From Methanofollis sp. (lineage in GTDB: Archaea > Halobacteriota > Methanomicrobia > Methanomicrobiales > Methanofollaceae), in NCBI RefSeq assembly GCF_028702905.1, contig NZ_JAQVNX010000002.1:18903-82902 (forward strand): a stretch of 64,000 nt of DNA. The letters are read 5' to 3'. Numbering within the stretch: position 1 is the stretch's first letter; every line of letters begins with the position of its first letter. Below, one piece after another: positions 26,772 to 37,322 of the stretch. Made by a program: the position numbers and the translations under genes. Below the pieces are notes generated by a model. The model worked only from the letters and a program-made list of their open reading frames with translations, made no database searches and was not told the origin of the DNA.

Positions 26772-27146
26772 ATGACAGAACATCAGGGATTAAAAGAGAG
26801 AATAAATTCGTTCATCAGGGAGATCATGGAGGTCAGGGGCGTTTCAGCCTGCGTGCTCGCCTCTCGCGACGGGATCCTGATGGGCAAATCGTTCGTAGCA
26901 GGGGTATCCGTACCCTCTTTCGCTGCCATGAGCGCGACCATGCTGGCGGCGGCCGAGGCCGCGGCGAGCATATCACATATCCAGCCACCAGGGAAGGTGC
27001 TGGTCACCTCAGACGGCGCCTCGATGCTTGTCATGGGTGCCGGAGACCGGACGCTTCTTGCGGTCGTCCTCGATCCCACGGCAGACACAGAGGCAGCCTA
27101 CAAGTTATTCACCAAGATCGCGGCTGAGATAGCGGAGGTACTATAA
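26772..27146 (+). CDS. Roadblock/LC7 domain protein
   Basis: A 124-residue single-domain roadblock protein: INSFIREIMEVRGVSACVLASRDGIL, then SVPSFAAMSATMLAAAEAAA, then KVLVTSDGASMLVMGAG and a C-terminal helix. Family members dimerise and regulate small GTPases or ATPases (for example MglB for MglA). No Ras-like GTPase is in this cluster, so the partner could be the MinD ATPase. The ATG at 26772 fits the TATA box at 26741-26748; a GTG at 26766 is possible. It overlaps the response-regulator start by one base. Confidence 0.85.
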   Translation: MTEHQGLKERINSFIREIMEVRGVSACVLASRDGILMGKSFVAGVSVPSFAAMSATMLAAAEAAASISHIQPPGKVLVTSDGASMLVMGAGDRTLLAVVLDPTADTEAAYKLFTKIAAEIAEVL

Positions 27147-27775
27147 TGTACACGGTTCTGGTGGTGGACGATAGCCCATTCATCGTGGACGTCTTCGTCA
27201 CCATGCTGGAGAGGGGGGGGTACCAGTCAATCGCGGCATACGGCGGCGAGGAGGCCCTTGAGATCCTCACCACCGTCACACCCGACCTCATCCTTCTGGA
27301 CATCATGATGGAGCCGATGGACGGCTGGGAGACTCTTGAAAATATCAAGATCAACCCGAAGACGCGCGACATCCCGGTATTGATGCTGACCGCAAAACAA
27401 CTCACACCAGACGAGGCCGAAGGGTACGGCTCATATATCGAAGACTACATCTTAAAGCCCATCACCCATCGGGAACTCTATGACGCGATCGAGCGCGTGC
27501 TCAAGCGCCGTGAGATGATCAGGGACGATGTCGACAGGGCGAAGGAGGTCGGACTCGACCAGCGCCTTGTCGACGAATACGCGCGGCTCGCAAAAGGGGT
27601 CGACGTGAACAACCGCCTCCTCCGCATCCTTGAGACGACCTACAATATCAATGACAGCAAGGCGAGCGAGAAAGTCTCCCTTGCGATCAAGACCATGGAA
27701 AACAGTATACGGTTCCAGCAGGAACGCCTTGCCCAGATCAAGGAAGAGATCGACACTCTTCAGCAGAAAAAATAG
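27146..27775 (+). CDS. Response regulator with C-terminal helical domain
   Basis: 209 residues. A CheY-like receiver (1-120) has the acidic pair in VVDDSP, phosphoacceptor Asp in LLDIMMEP (near residue 52), Thr in MLTAKQ and Lys in ILKPI. The C-terminal ~85 residues are helical and charged (RAKEVGLDQRLVDEYARLAK and ERLAQIKEEIDTLQQKK), with no DNA-binding or enzymatic motif, so output is probably by protein contact. It is coupled to the roadblock gene by overlapping stop and start (one base). No cognate kinase is adjacent. Confidence 0.88.
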   Translation: MYTVLVVDDSPFIVDVFVTMLERGGYQSIAAYGGEEALEILTTVTPDLILLDIMMEPMDGWETLENIKINPKTRDIPVLMLTAKQLTPDEAEGYGSYIEDYILKPITHRELYDAIERVLKRREMIRDDVDRAKEVGLDQRLVDEYARLAKGVDVNNRLLRILETTYNINDSKASEKVSLAIKTMENSIRFQQERLAQIKEEIDTLQQKK

Positions 27776-27809
27776 ATCCGTTTCTTCGATGCCCGGTCCA
27801 CCAGGGGCA

Positions 27810-28277
27810 TTACTCCTCTTTTCCAATCAGGACTATCGCGAGGGTGAGCACCGCAATGACCGCCACCGTCCCTGCCACATCAACAATGTCGGTCGGTCCC
27901 AGGCCGTAGACGAGCACCTTCCGCACCATCGCGGTGAGGCCCGCAATAAGGATCGGCCGCACCTGCAAACGGTTGGTCCGGAAATACGCGGTCACCGTCT
28001 CCAGGATCTCGATGATGATGATGGTGACCAGGAGGGCATGGAGCACCGTGAGGATGCTGTCGGTCATCGGCACACCGATCCTCAGACTATCCATGAACAG
28101 GAGCGCCACATCATAGAACGAGACCGCCGCAAGGAGGGCGAGTACGATGGCAATAAAGAGGTATATCACATGGTTGACACGCATGATCGCAGCAATCGCC
28201 CACTGCATCTGCGGATTCTCATCCAGAGTAAGGACCATTACACATTCGTCTGAATCGGAGCAGTTAAATCTTATCAT
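27810..28277 (-). CDS. PsiE-like membrane protein
   Basis: 155 residues with four transmembrane helices (about residues 37-58, 70-92, 95-110 and 128-152), resembling phosphate-starvation-inducible PsiE-family proteins (FYDVALLFMDSL, then LHALLVTIIIIEILETV, then RPILIAGLTAMVRKVLVYG). The biochemical function of the family is unknown. An internal ATG at 28238 is an alternative start. It converges with the response regulator. Confidence 0.7.
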   Translation of the reverse strand: MIRFNCSDSDECVMVLTLDENPQMQWAIAAIMRVNHVIYLFIAIVLALLAAVSFYDVALLFMDSLRIGVPMTDSILTVLHALLVTIIIIEILETVTAYFRTNRLQVRPILIAGLTAMVRKVLVYGLGPTDIVDVAGTVAVIAVLTLAIVLIGKEE

Positions 28278-28336
28278 AACTCATAGGGATGCATCCCGGA
28301 CAATCTTCAGCGACCGGACGGTCCCGAGGGGACGAA

Positions 28337-28346
28337 AATTATATTA
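28337..28346 (+). promoter_or_regulatory. TATA box upstream of tRNA-Lys
   Basis: AATTATATTA about 40 bases before the tRNA 5' end, spaced for a short processed leader. Confidence 0.5.
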
Positions 28347-28382
28347 ACTCTAACATCATTGTAATAATGCCGTCTGCGTACG

Positions 28383-28456
28383 GGGCCCATAGCTCAGTTA
28401 GGTAGAGCGTCTGGCTTTTAACCAGATGGTCGGGGGTTCAAATCCCTCTAGGCCCG
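28383..28456 (+). tRNA. tRNA-Lys (anticodon UUU)
   Basis: A 74-base tRNA without encoded CCA. D stem GCTC/GAGC; anticodon stem TCTGG/CCAGA around loop CTTTTAA (anticodon TTT); T stem GGGGG/CCCTC around TTCAAAT. The acceptor GGGCCCA pairs with TAGGCCC except for a C6-A67 mismatch. Discriminator G73. Confidence 0.93.
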
Positions 28457-28531
28457 CTGCCATGGCGCAGTCTGTGGTTTTTATGTGGTGATACATCTGA
28501 ATTTAACTCTTTCTTGTCCAGGGGATTGAAG

Positions 28532-28783
28532 ATGAGCACCAGATTTAATGTTTTAGATCATGAAATGGTGCCGGATCATCAGAAGATGACCGATAGCGAG
28601 ATTGCAGAGCTCCTTTCCCGCTATCAGATCACACTCGACCAGCTTCCGCGTATCTACAGCGATGACCCGGCCGTCAAGGCCACCGGGGCAAAGATCGGAG
28701 ATGTCATCAAGATTGTCCGGAAGAGCCAGACGGCTGGCCTCGCCGATTCGTATCGTTCTGTAGTAAAGAGGCCAAAGAAGTAA
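28532..28783 (+). CDS. rpoH: DNA-directed RNA polymerase subunit H (Rpo5)
   Basis: The 83-residue archaeal homologue of the C-terminal domain of eukaryotic Rpb5. It has the conserved [19 protein letters not shown] and DLPR-like [10 protein letters not shown] segments, then the [14 protein letters not shown] motif near residue 58. The ATG at 28532 gives the normal family length; an upstream TTG at 28514 is not needed. First gene of the RNA polymerase operon. Confidence 0.95.
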   Translation: MSTRFNVLDHEMVPDHQKMTDSEIAELLSRYQITLDQLPRIYSDDPAVKATGAKIGDVIKIVRKSQTAGLADSYRSVVKRPKK

Positions 28784-28793
28784 CCGGGGGCGG

Positions 28794-30365
28794 ATGGATC
28801 TGTTAGATAGAAGCGTTATATCGAGGGCATACTTCTCAGAAGAGCACGTCGCCCGCCACCAGCTGGATTCGTACAATCACTTTCTGGAGCACAACCTCCA
28901 GAAAGTGGTGGACGAACAGCGGATCATCGAAACCGACATCGAAAACCGGGGCAAAAACAGCGAAGCGGTCTGGGTCGAACTCGGCACGATCCGGATCCTG
29001 AAACCGATCGTCCGCGAGGCCGACGGTTCGAAGAGTATTCTCTACCCGACAGAGGCGCGCCTGCGTAACCTCACCTATGCCGCACCCATCGAACTCGACA
29101 TGGCCCTCGTGCAGGGGGACATGCGGGGCGATCCGATCACGACCGAGATCGGGCAACTGCCCGTCATGATCGGTTCTGTCGCCTGCAACCTCGCAGGGCT
29201 TTCCGACAACGAGCGGGTCGCCCACGGCGAGGACCCCAGGGATCCGGGCGGTTATTTTGTCGTGAACGGCTCGGAGCGCGTCCTCATGACTCTTGAAGAC
29301 CTTGCCTCGAACAAGATCATGACCGAGTTTACCGAAAGGTACAACGAGCGGATCTATGTGGCAAAGGTCTTCTCCCAGTTCCGGGGGTACCGTGCGCTCG
29401 TCGTCGTCGAGAAGAACAAGAAAAACCTGCTTGAGGTTTCTTTCCCGTCGGTCGCCGGCCACCTGAAATTCTCCGACCTGATGCGGGCTCTGGGCCTCGG
29501 GAGCGACAGGGAAATCGTAGAAGCGGTCTCGACAGACGAGGAGATCCTCACCTACATGATGCAGAACCTCGAAGAGAGCGAGTGCGACTCTGTCGAGAGC
29601 GGCGTCATGTACGTGGGCAAAAAACTCGCTCCGAACCAGACCCGGGAGTACCAGAGGAGACGGGCCGAGTTCGTCATCGACAACTACCTGTTGCCCCACC
29701 TCAATTATCTCATGCCCGAGAACCTCAAGGAGGGCGACGAGGGCTATGAACAGACGGCTATCGGCGTGCGGCTTGCAAAAGCGCACTTCCTCGGCCGCAT
29801 GGCAGAGGCATGCTTCGACCTCGTGCTCGGCCGCCGGAAGATCGACGATAAGGACCACTACTCGAACAAGCGGCTGAAGCTTGCAGGCGACCTGATGGAA
29901 GACCTCTTCAGGATCTCCCTCAACAGGCTGACCCGCGATATCAAGTACCAGCTCGAGCGCGCCAGCATGCGCCACCGCGACCTCTCGATCAGCACGGCCG
30001 TGCGGGCCGATGTCCTGACCGAGCGCCTCCTCCACCCCCTTGCCACCGGCAACTGGGTCGGCGGACGGACAGGTGTCTCTCAGCTCCTCGACCGGACAGA
30101 CCGGATGAGCGTGCTCTCGCACCTGCGGCGCGTCATCTCGCCGCTGTCCCGGTCCCAGCCACACTTCGAGGCCCGTGACCTGCACCCGACCCAGTGGGGT
30201 CGGATCTGCCCGTCAGAGACCCCAGAAGGTCCAAATTGTGGTCTGGTGAAGAACTTCGCACAAATGGTAGAGATCTCGAAAGGTTATGACAAAACTGACG
30301 ATGTCAAGAATATCTTCTACAACCTCGGCGTGGAGCCGCTGATCATCGGGGGGAAGAAGGAATGA
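28794..30365 (+). CDS. rpoB2: DNA-directed RNA polymerase subunit B''
   Basis: 523 residues forming the N-terminal half of the second-largest subunit (protrusion, lobe and fork region). It starts [20 protein letters not shown] and ends within the fork ([20 protein letters not shown], then [12 protein letters not shown]). Splitting of B into B'' and B' is typical of methanogens and haloarchaea. Its stop overlaps the rpoB' ATG by 4 bases. Confidence 0.97.
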   Translation: MDLLDRSVISRAYFSEEHVARHQLDSYNHFLEHNLQKVVDEQRIIETDIENRGKNSEAVWVELGTIRILKPIVREADGSKSILYPTEARLRNLTYAAPIELDMALVQGDMRGDPITTEIGQLPVMIGSVACNLAGLSDNERVAHGEDPRDPGGYFVVNGSERVLMTLEDLASNKIMTEFTERYNERIYVAKVFSQFRGYRALVVVEKNKKNLLEVSFPSVAGHLKFSDLMRALGLGSDREIVEAVSTDEEILTYMMQNLEESECDSVESGVMYVGKKLAPNQTREYQRRRAEFVIDNYLLPHLNYLMPENLKEGDEGYEQTAIGVRLAKAHFLGRMAEACFDLVLGRRKIDDKDHYSNKRLKLAGDLMEDLFRISLNRLTRDIKYQLERASMRHRDLSISTAVRADVLTERLLHPLATGNWVGGRTGVSQLLDRTDRMSVLSHLRRVISPLSRSQPHFEARDLHPTQWGRICPSETPEGPNCGLVKNFAQMVEISKGYDKTDDVKNIFYNLGVEPLIIGGKKE

Positions 30366-32176
30366 AGAAGTCACGCGTATTCCTTGACGGTTCCCTCATC
30401 GGACTCGTCGAAAACCCGCAAGAGGTCGTAGAAAAGGCGCGGGCCATGCGACGCCATGGGGCAATCTCCTCCGAGGTGAACATCGCCTTCGCGGAGTTCA
30501 ACGGCGACGTGGTCATCAACACCGACCGCGGCCGGGCCAGAAGGCCCCTGATCGTCGTCAAGGACGGTAAGCCCGTGATCACGAACGCCGAGATCGCCCT
30601 GCTCGCCGCGAACGAGATCGCGTTCGAAGACCTCATCAAGAGAGGCCTCATAGAGTTCGTCGACGCGGAGGAGGAGGAGAACCTCTATATTGCGATCAAA
30701 GAGGCTGACCTGACCCCCGAGCACACCCACCTCGAGATCGACCCCTCCCTGATCCTGGGTATCGGCGCGGCCCATGTGCCGTTCCCCGAGCACAACGCAT
30801 CACCGCGTGTCACCATGGGCGCAGGCATGGTCAAGCAGGCCCTTGGTTTTGCCACAGCCAACACAAAACTGCGGCCCGACACGAGGAGCAACCAGCTCCA
30901 CTACTGCCAGAAGCCGATGGTCTATACACAGGCCTCCGACCTGATCGGATCTGATGACCGGCCGGCCGGCCAGAACTTCGTCGTCGGCATCCTTTCGTAC
31001 GAAGGTTACAACATCGAAGATGCGCTCATCTTCAACAAGGCCTCGATTGACCGCGGCCTCGGGCGCTCCCACTTCTTCAGGACCTACGAAGGCGAAGAAA
31101 GGCGCTATCCAGGCGGCCAGGTCGACAGGATCGAGATCCCGGACGAAGAAGTCTCGGGCGCCCATGGCGCGGAGTACTACCAGAACCTGGACGACGACGG
31201 GGTCATCAACCCCGAGACAGTCGTCAAGGAGAAGGACGTCCTTATCGGGAAGACTTCTCCGCCACGTTTCCTTGAAGAGCCGAGCGGCGAACTGATCGCC
31301 GTCGAGAAGAGGCGCGACACCTCGGTGACGATGCGGAGCAACGAGCACGGCATCGTGGACACCGTGATCATCACCGAGGGCGAGAACTCCTCGCGCCTGG
31401 TGAAAGTCAGGACCCGCGACCTCCGTGTGCCAGAGGTCGGCGACAAGTTCGCGTCCAGGCACGGTCAGAAGGGTGTCGTCGGCTGGATCGTCCCGCAGGA
31501 GGACATGCCCTTCGGTGAGATGGGCATTGCCCCCGACCTCGTCATCAATCCCCACGCGGTCCCGAGCCGTATGACCATCGGGCACATGCTTGAGATGCTC
31601 GGCGGCAAGGTGGGCGCCCTCGATGGGCGGCGGATCGACTCCACCGCATTCAAGGGCGAGACAGAGGAAAACCTCCGCCAGGCCCTGAAGCAGTACGGCT
31701 TCGCACACACAGGCCGCGAGATCCTGTACGACGGTTACACAGGCAAGCAATTCCACGCGGATATCTATGTCGGCGTGATCTACTACCAGAAGCTCTACCA
31801 CATGGTCTCCTCGAAGATGCATGCACGGTCCCGCGGCCCGATCCAGGTGCTCACCCGTCAGCCGACCGAAGGGCGTGCCCGCGAGGGCGGTCTCCGGTTC
31901 GGTGAGATGGAGCGCGATGTGATGATCGGCCACGGCGCTGCGATGGCCCTCAAGGAACGTCTGCTCGACGAGTCCGACAAGGTGAACCAGTACGTCTGCG
32001 CCCACTGCGGCATGGTAGCGATGCTCGACAAGAAGAGAAACGTCACCCGGTGCCTGAACTGCGGCAGCGAGACCGACATCTACTCGGTCGAGATGAGTTA
32101 CGCGTTCAAGCTCCTCCTCGACGAGATGAAGAGCATGGGCATCGCGCCGCGCCTGCGGCTTGAGGATATGGTATAA
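30362..32176 (+). CDS. rpoB1: DNA-directed RNA polymerase subunit B'
   Basis: 604 residues forming the C-terminal half of the second-largest subunit (external, hybrid-binding, wall, anchor and clamp parts). Visible landmarks are [58 protein letters not shown] and a zinc site [27 protein letters not shown] pattern (CxxC...CxxC, near residue 560). Translationally coupled to rpoB''. Confidence 0.97.
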   Translation: MKKSRVFLDGSLIGLVENPQEVVEKARAMRRHGAISSEVNIAFAEFNGDVVINTDRGRARRPLIVVKDGKPVITNAEIALLAANEIAFEDLIKRGLIEFVDAEEEENLYIAIKEADLTPEHTHLEIDPSLILGIGAAHVPFPEHNASPRVTMGAGMVKQALGFATANTKLRPDTRSNQLHYCQKPMVYTQASDLIGSDDRPAGQNFVVGILSYEGYNIEDALIFNKASIDRGLGRSHFFRTYEGEERRYPGGQVDRIEIPDEEVSGAHGAEYYQNLDDDGVINPETVVKEKDVLIGKTSPPRFLEEPSGELIAVEKRRDTSVTMRSNEHGIVDTVIITEGENSSRLVKVRTRDLRVPEVGDKFASRHGQKGVVGWIVPQEDMPFGEMGIAPDLVINPHAVPSRMTIGHMLEMLGGKVGALDGRRIDSTAFKGETEENLRQALKQYGFAHTGREILYDGYTGKQFHADIYVGVIYYQKLYHMVSSKMHARSRGPIQVLTRQPTEGRAREGGLRFGEMERDVMIGHGAAMALKERLLDESDKVNQYVCAHCGMVAMLDKKRNVTRCLNCGSETDIYSVEMSYAFKLLLDEMKSMGIAPRLRLEDMV

Positions 32177-32188
32177 GGGGGGACAGAT

Positions 32189-34843
32189 ATGACAAGCCCG
32201 AAGAGAATTGGAAGGATCGAGTTCGGTATCCTCTCGCCCAAGGAGATCCGCCAGATGAGTGTGAGGAAGATCATCTGGGCCGACACCTATGACGACGACG
32301 GCTACCCGTACTCGCAGGGGTTAATGGACCTCCACCTCGGCGTCATCGACCCGGGGATGCGGTGCAAGACCTGTACACAGAAGGCGAGCGACTGTCCGGG
32401 TCACTTCGGCCACATCGAACTCGCAAAGCCGGTGATCCATGTCGGCTACACCCGACTGATCAGGAAACTCCTCCGTGTGACCTGCAGCAGCTGCGGCAGG
32501 CTCCTCCTCTCCCCTGACGAGATCACGAAGATCGTCGGGACCGAAGAAGAGGAGAGCGGCGACCTGGTCACCGAGAAAGACATCAAGAAGGAACGGGTTT
32601 GCCCGTACTGCGGCGAACAGCAGTTGAAGATCAACTTCGAGAAACCGACGACCTTCTCCGAGGTCGTCGTCACCCCCGACGACCAGGGGAAGGAGAAGAA
32701 AGAGGAGCACAAGCTGACGCCAGCCGACATCCGCGCCCGGCTCGAGCGGATCCCGAACGAGGATCTCAAACTCCTCGGCATCGACCCCGAGGTCGCGAGG
32801 CCCGAGTGGACGATCCTCACCGTGCTCCCCGTGCCCCCGGTGACGATGCGCCCGTCGATCATCCTGGAAAACGGCCAGCGTTCTGAGGACGACCTGACCC
32901 ACAAGCTCGTGGACATCATCAGGATCAACCAGCGCTTCAAGGAAAACCAGGACGCCGGCGCACCGCAGCTGATCATCGAGGACCTCTGGGAACTTCTCCA
33001 GTACCATGTCACCACCTACATGGACAACGAGGTGGCAGGCTGCCCGCCGGCTCGCCACCGCTCGGGCCGACCGTTAAAGACCCTCTCGCAGAGACTAAAG
33101 GGTAAGGACGGCCGGTTCCGTGGCTCTCTCTCCGGCAAGCGCGTGAACTTCTCGGCCCGTACCGTCATCTCGCCAAGCCCATTCCTCAGCGTGAACGAGG
33201 TCGGGATTCCCATGGCGATCGCCAACGAGATGACCATCCCGGTGCGGGTGACCACGCAGAACATCGACGTCGCCCGCGTGTACGTGCGAAACGGGACCGG
33301 CCGGAAGGCCCTCACCGACCCGCCCGGCGCGAACTACGTGATCCGGTCGGACGAACGGCGTATCCGTATCTCCGATGAGAACAAGGACGACGTCGCCGAC
33401 CAGCTTGAATTGGGCTGGACGGTGGAGAGGCAGATGCGGGACGGGGATATCGTGCTCTTCAACAGACAGCCGTCCCTGCACCGGATGTCGATCATGGGCC
33501 ACCATGTCAAGATCATGGACGGGAAGACCTTCAGGCTGAATCCGGCCGTCTGCCCACCATACAACGCTGACTTCGATGGCGACGAAATGAACCTGCACGT
33601 GCCGCAGACCGAGGAGGCAATGGCCGAGGTCGAGATCCTGGTCAATGTGCAGGAAAACATTCTCTCGCCCCGTTTCGGCGGCCCGATCATCGGCGGTATC
33701 CACGACCACATCTCAGGGATCTTCCTGCTGACCCACGAAGTGCGCTGGTTCACCAAGTCCGAGGCCCTCTACCTTCTCAAGCACACGGGCGTCGAGCACA
33801 TGCCCGAGCCCGGCAGGGTCGAGAATGGCGTGCCCTACTGGAGCAACAAGCAGGTCTTCTCAGTGATCATCCCTGACGACATCAACATGATCTTCAAGGC
33901 GTCGTCCTGTCAACACTGCGATACCTGCAAGAAAGAGCTCTGCGACCGCGATACCTACGTAAAGATCAAAGACGGCGAGCTTGTCACCGGCACCATCGAC
34001 AAGAAGGCGATCGGTGCATTCGACGGCGAGATCGTGAACAGGATCATCCGCCAGTACTCACAGAAGCGGGCGGCACAGTTCATCAACGACATGACCCGCC
34101 TCTCGATCCGGGCCATCATGTTCGACGGCTTCTCCTTCGCCATCGACGACGAAGACCTGTCCAAGACCGATTACGGCCAGATCGAAGAAGTGCTCGACAA
34201 CGCCGAGCGTGACGTCCGCAGGCGCATCCAGATCTACGAGGAAGGCCAGCTCGAACCGATGCCAGGCCGTACCGAGGAAGAGACCCTGGAAATGCAGATC
34301 ATGCAGGTGCTCGGCAAGGCCCGTGACAGCACCGGTGAGATTGCATCCCGTCACCTCGGCCTCTCCAACTCGGCCGTGGTGATGGCAGTCTCCGGTGCCC
34401 GTGGTTCGATCCTGAACCTGACCCAGATGGCAGGATGTGTCGGACAGCAGTCTGTCCGTGGTGAGCGTATTGTCCGTGGGTACGACAGGCGTACCCTCCC
34501 GCACTTCAAGCGGGACGACCGCGGTGCACCGGCCCACGGTTTTGTCAGGTCGTCGTACAAGAAGGGACTCAACCCGACCGAGTTCTTCTTCCACGCCATC
34601 GGTGGCCGTGAAGGTCTCGTCGATACCGCAGTCAGAACGTCGCAGAGCGGGTACCTGCAGAGGCGGATGATCAACGCGCTGCAGGACCTGAAGGTCGAAT
34701 ACGACCGGTCTGTCAGGACGACCGGCGGACGGATCCTCCAGTTCAAGTACGGCGAGGACGGCACCGACCCGACAAAGAGCAGTTATGGCGAACCTGTGGA
34801 CGTGAAAGGCGCGATCGAGAACGTGCTCAAGGAGGAGGTCTGA
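32189..34843 (+). CDS. rpoA1: DNA-directed RNA polymerase subunit A'
   Basis: 884 residues forming the N-terminal two-thirds of the largest subunit. The N-terminal clamp zinc site [18 protein letters not shown] is near residue 58, a second CxxC pair is at CSSCG...CPYCG, and the catalytic Mg-binding motif [10 protein letters not shown] is near residue 460. The bridge-helix region is in the C-terminal part ([20 protein letters not shown]). The stop overlaps the rpoA'' start. Confidence 0.97.
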   Translation: MTSPKRIGRIEFGILSPKEIRQMSVRKIIWADTYDDDGYPYSQGLMDLHLGVIDPGMRCKTCTQKASDCPGHFGHIELAKPVIHVGYTRLIRKLLRVTCSSCGRLLLSPDEITKIVGTEEEESGDLVTEKDIKKERVCPYCGEQQLKINFEKPTTFSEVVVTPDDQGKEKKEEHKLTPADIRARLERIPNEDLKLLGIDPEVARPEWTILTVLPVPPVTMRPSIILENGQRSEDDLTHKLVDIIRINQRFKENQDAGAPQLIIEDLWELLQYHVTTYMDNEVAGCPPARHRSGRPLKTLSQRLKGKDGRFRGSLSGKRVNFSARTVISPSPFLSVNEVGIPMAIANEMTIPVRVTTQNIDVARVYVRNGTGRKALTDPPGANYVIRSDERRIRISDENKDDVADQLELGWTVERQMRDGDIVLFNRQPSLHRMSIMGHHVKIMDGKTFRLNPAVCPPYNADFDGDEMNLHVPQTEEAMAEVEILVNVQENILSPRFGGPIIGGIHDHISGIFLLTHEVRWFTKSEALYLLKHTGVEHMPEPGRVENGVPYWSNKQVFSVIIPDDINMIFKASSCQHCDTCKKELCDRDTYVKIKDGELVTGTIDKKAIGAFDGEIVNRIIRQYSQKRAAQFINDMTRLSIRAIMFDGFSFAIDDEDLSKTDYGQIEEVLDNAERDVRRRIQIYEEGQLEPMPGRTEEETLEMQIMQVLGKARDSTGEIASRHLGLSNSAVVMAVSGARGSILNLTQMAGCVGQQSVRGERIVRGYDRRTLPHFKRDDRGAPAHGFVRSSYKKGLNPTEFFFHAIGGREGLVDTAVRTSQSGYLQRRMINALQDLKVEYDRSVRTTGGRILQFKYGEDGTDPTKSSYGEPVDVKGAIENVLKEEV

Positions 34844-36012
34844 TGGACGAGTCGATGCTGGCCGCGATCCACGCGGCCGATCTCCCGGAAAGGACAAAGG
34901 AAGAACTGATCAAGGATCTCGATGGGAAGGAGATCACCGCCGAACAGTTCGACACTATCATGGTGAGCGTGGAGCGCGAGTACAGGCGGACAAGGATCGA
35001 GCCCTGCGAGGCCTGCGGGGTCATCGCCGCCCAGTCCCTGGGCGAGCCCGGCACCCAGATGACGATGCGTACTTTCCACTACGCCGGTGTGGCTGAGATT
35101 AACGTTACCCTCGGTCTGCCCCGTCTTATCGAGATCATGGACGCCAGGAAGGAACCGTCGACCCCGACGATGACAATCCACCTGGAGTCCGATTACTCGG
35201 CCGACCGTGACAAGGCCCGTGAAGTCTCCTGGCAGATCGAAGCGGCACCTCTCCACGAGTTCGGTGACATCGTCACCGATATGGCGAACATGCGGGTGGA
35301 GATGCACGTCAAAAAGGAGGTCTGCGACAAGAGGAAGATCTCCCTGGCCGAGATCATGGAGAGGGCGCCGCAGAAGATCCGGGAGCGCCGCCACTACCGT
35401 GACTTCGAGTCAGAAGGGAACGCCGCAGACGGAGTGATCACCTTCACCCCGAAGAACGAGAGTTACCAGAACCTCTTCCAGCTTGCCGACCATGTCAGGA
35501 ACGTGATCGTGCAGGGGATCGATGACATCGAGCGGGTGGTTGTCCGGAAGGAAGGAGGAGAGTATATACTTTATACTGAAGGCTCCAACCTAAAGGATGT
35601 GTTCGAGGTCGAGGGCGTTGAAACCTCCCGTACCCGCACCAACAATATCAACGAGATCTCCCAGATCCTCGGGATCGAGGCCGCAAGAAATGCGATCATC
35701 GACGAAATGAAGAACACGCTCGGGGAGCAGGGTATCTCGGTTGACGTGCGGCATATCATGCTCATCGCGGACATGATGTGCATGGACGGAGAGGTCAAGC
35801 AGATCGGCCGTCACGGTATCGCAGGCGAGAAGGAGAGTGTTCTCTCCCGTGCCGCCTTTGAAGTGACGGTCAACCACCTCCTCGACGCCGCGGTCGCAAG
35901 AGAATCTGATATTCTCAACGGTGTGACCGAAAACGTCATCGTCGGTCAGCCGATCCAGCTCGGAACCGGGGATATCAGATTGATTGCAAAACCCTTAAAC
36001 CAGGAGAATTAA
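34843..36012 (+). CDS. rpoA2: DNA-directed RNA polymerase subunit A''
   Basis: 389 residues forming the C-terminal third of the largest subunit. Trigger-loop region: [20 protein letters not shown] and [19 protein letters not shown] (about residues 47-86). Jaw and clamp-closing region: [20 protein letters not shown] near the end. It starts on the last base of rpoA'. Followed after 2 bases by rpl30e. Confidence 0.97.
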   Translation: MDESMLAAIHAADLPERTKEELIKDLDGKEITAEQFDTIMVSVEREYRRTRIEPCEACGVIAAQSLGEPGTQMTMRTFHYAGVAEINVTLGLPRLIEIMDARKEPSTPTMTIHLESDYSADRDKAREVSWQIEAAPLHEFGDIVTDMANMRVEMHVKKEVCDKRKISLAEIMERAPQKIRERRHYRDFESEGNAADGVITFTPKNESYQNLFQLADHVRNVIVQGIDDIERVVVRKEGGEYILYTEGSNLKDVFEVEGVETSRTRTNNINEISQILGIEAARNAIIDEMKNTLGEQGISVDVRHIMLIADMMCMDGEVKQIGRHGIAGEKESVLSRAAFEVTVNHLLDAAVARESDILNGVTENVIVGQPIQLGTGDIRLIAKPLNQEN

Positions 36013-36014
36013 TT

Positions 36015-36305
36015 ATGGACTTTAACGAGTCTTTGAGAAGAGCCATCAAAACCGGCAAGGTCTTCCTTGGACAGAATGCAACTGAAGAATGTGCCAAGGC
36101 CGGTAAGGCCCAGCTTGTCGTCATCGCCAAAAACTGCCCCGCAGCATTCAAAGAGGCCATGCTGGCCAGAGAGGGTGTTGTAAGTTACGTGTACAATGAT
36201 TCCGGCGTCGAACTCGGAAAGGCCTGCGGCAAGCCGTTCGTTGTCAGTGCGCTTGCGGTTGTCGAACCGGGCGACTCAGACATCCTCAGCATCAAGAGGG
36301 CCTAG
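36015..36305 (+). CDS. rpl30e: Ribosomal protein L30e
   Basis: A 96-residue L7Ae/L30e-superfamily ribosomal protein (RRAIKTGKVFLGQNATEECA, then LVVIAKNCP, then GVELGKACGKPFVVSALAVV). It lies in its usual archaeal place between rpoA'' and nusA. Confidence 0.94.
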   Translation: MDFNESLRRAIKTGKVFLGQNATEECAKAGKAQLVVIAKNCPAAFKEAMLAREGVVSYVYNDSGVELGKACGKPFVVSALAVVEPGDSDILSIKRA

Positions 36306-36758
36306 ATGGCGGAAATAAAACTCACTGAAGACTGCATGCAGTTGATCTCGAAGTTCGAGAACATGACCGGCGCGGCAAGTCGGGACTGCATCATCGACGA
36401 GAGGAATGACCGCATCATCTTCGTCATCAATCCTGGCGACATGGGGCTCGCGATCGGGAAGAAGGGGACGACGATCAAGAAGGCCTCCGACGCCTTCGGC
36501 AAGAGGATCGAGGTCGTCGAGTATTCGGCCGACCCCGAACAGTTCCTGAAGAACTGTTTCCTCCCGGCGCAGGTCACTGCGATCACCTTCGCCACGAACG
36601 AGGACGGAGAGAAGGTCGCCCTCATCGACGTCAAGCCCGATGACCGTGGCCTTGCGATCGGCAAGGAAGGAAAGAACATCTTCAAGGCAAAGAAACTCGC
36701 CGGCCGGCAGCACGACATCGCGGATGTCCAGCTCGTCCAGGACGACGAGGGATTCTAA
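36306..36758 (+). CDS. nusA: NusA-like transcription factor (KH domains)
   Basis: A 150-residue archaeal NusA consisting of two KH RNA-binding domains with GxxG-type loops: DMGLAIGKKGTTIKKA near residue 46 and DRGLAIGKEGKNIFKAKKLA near residue 118. It directly abuts rpl30e. In many archaea rps12, rps7 and EF-2 follow; here the operon ends and an unrelated VOC gene begins. Confidence 0.95.
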   Translation: MAEIKLTEDCMQLISKFENMTGAASRDCIIDERNDRIIFVINPGDMGLAIGKKGTTIKKASDAFGKRIEVVEYSADPEQFLKNCFLPAQVTAITFATNEDGEKVALIDVKPDDRGLAIGKEGKNIFKAKKLAGRQHDIADVQLVQDDEGF

Positions 36759-36800
36759 ACCTTTCTCTTTTTCTTGGTCCTCGGTCCGGGACAGACCGGA

Positions 36801-36808
36801 TATATTTT
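36801..36808 (+). promoter_or_regulatory. TATA box for the VOC gene
   Basis: TATATTTT in a short gap after nusA, 26-33 bases before the ATG at 36834. It supports that start over an in-frame codon at 36774, which lies upstream of the TATA box. Confidence 0.6.
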
Positions 36809-36833
36809 ATCCCACGGTGCAGAGGTCATCCTG

Positions 36834-37322
36834 ATGGATATCACCTTCAGAAGCACGGTCCTCTTTGTCAGGGATATGGAACAGTCAAAGGCCTTCTACA
36901 CCGACGTCCTCGGGCAGAAAGTGGAACTTGACCTCGGCGTGAATGTCGGGTTCGTTGGGGGGCTTGCCCTCTGGGACCGCACCTACGTGAACGACCTGCT
37001 GTACGCCGGGAAGATGCCGCCGGGCGAGGCGCCGGCCCCGCCGATGGAGGTCTATTTCGAGACGGCGGAGATCGAGGCGCTGGCCGGACGGGTCGCGGAG
37101 GCCGGTGTCCGCTTCCTCCACCCCCTGCAGGAGCAGCCGTGGGCACAGCGCGCGGTCCGGTTCTTCGACCCCGACGGCCACCTGGTCGAGGTGGCCGAGC
37201 CGATGCCCGCGGTGGTCGCACGCCTCGCGGCGGAGGGACTCTCCGATGCCGGGATCAGCGAGCGGACGACTCTTCCGCCAGAGGTCGTGGCGGCGATGCG
37301 GGGAAGCGAGTGCTGTGACTGA
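36834..37322 (+). CDS. VOC (glyoxalase/bleomycin-resistance) superfamily protein
   Basis: A 162-residue vicinal-oxygen-chelate protein: STVLFVRDMEQSKAFYTDVLGQKVELDLG at the N-terminus and RAVRFFDPDGHLVEVAEPM near residue 110, where the final Glu is a usual metal ligand. The extra ~45-residue C-terminal tail is helical. The family ranges from glyoxalases to dioxygenases and resistance proteins, so the substrate is unknown. An AGAGGT sequence precedes the ATG. It overlaps the next gene by 8 bases. Confidence 0.8.
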   Translation: MDITFRSTVLFVRDMEQSKAFYTDVLGQKVELDLGVNVGFVGGLALWDRTYVNDLLYAGKMPPGEAPAPPMEVYFETAEIEALAGRVAEAGVRFLHPLQEQPWAQRAVRFFDPDGHLVEVAEPMPAVVARLAAEGLSDAGISERTTLPPEVVAAMRGSECCD

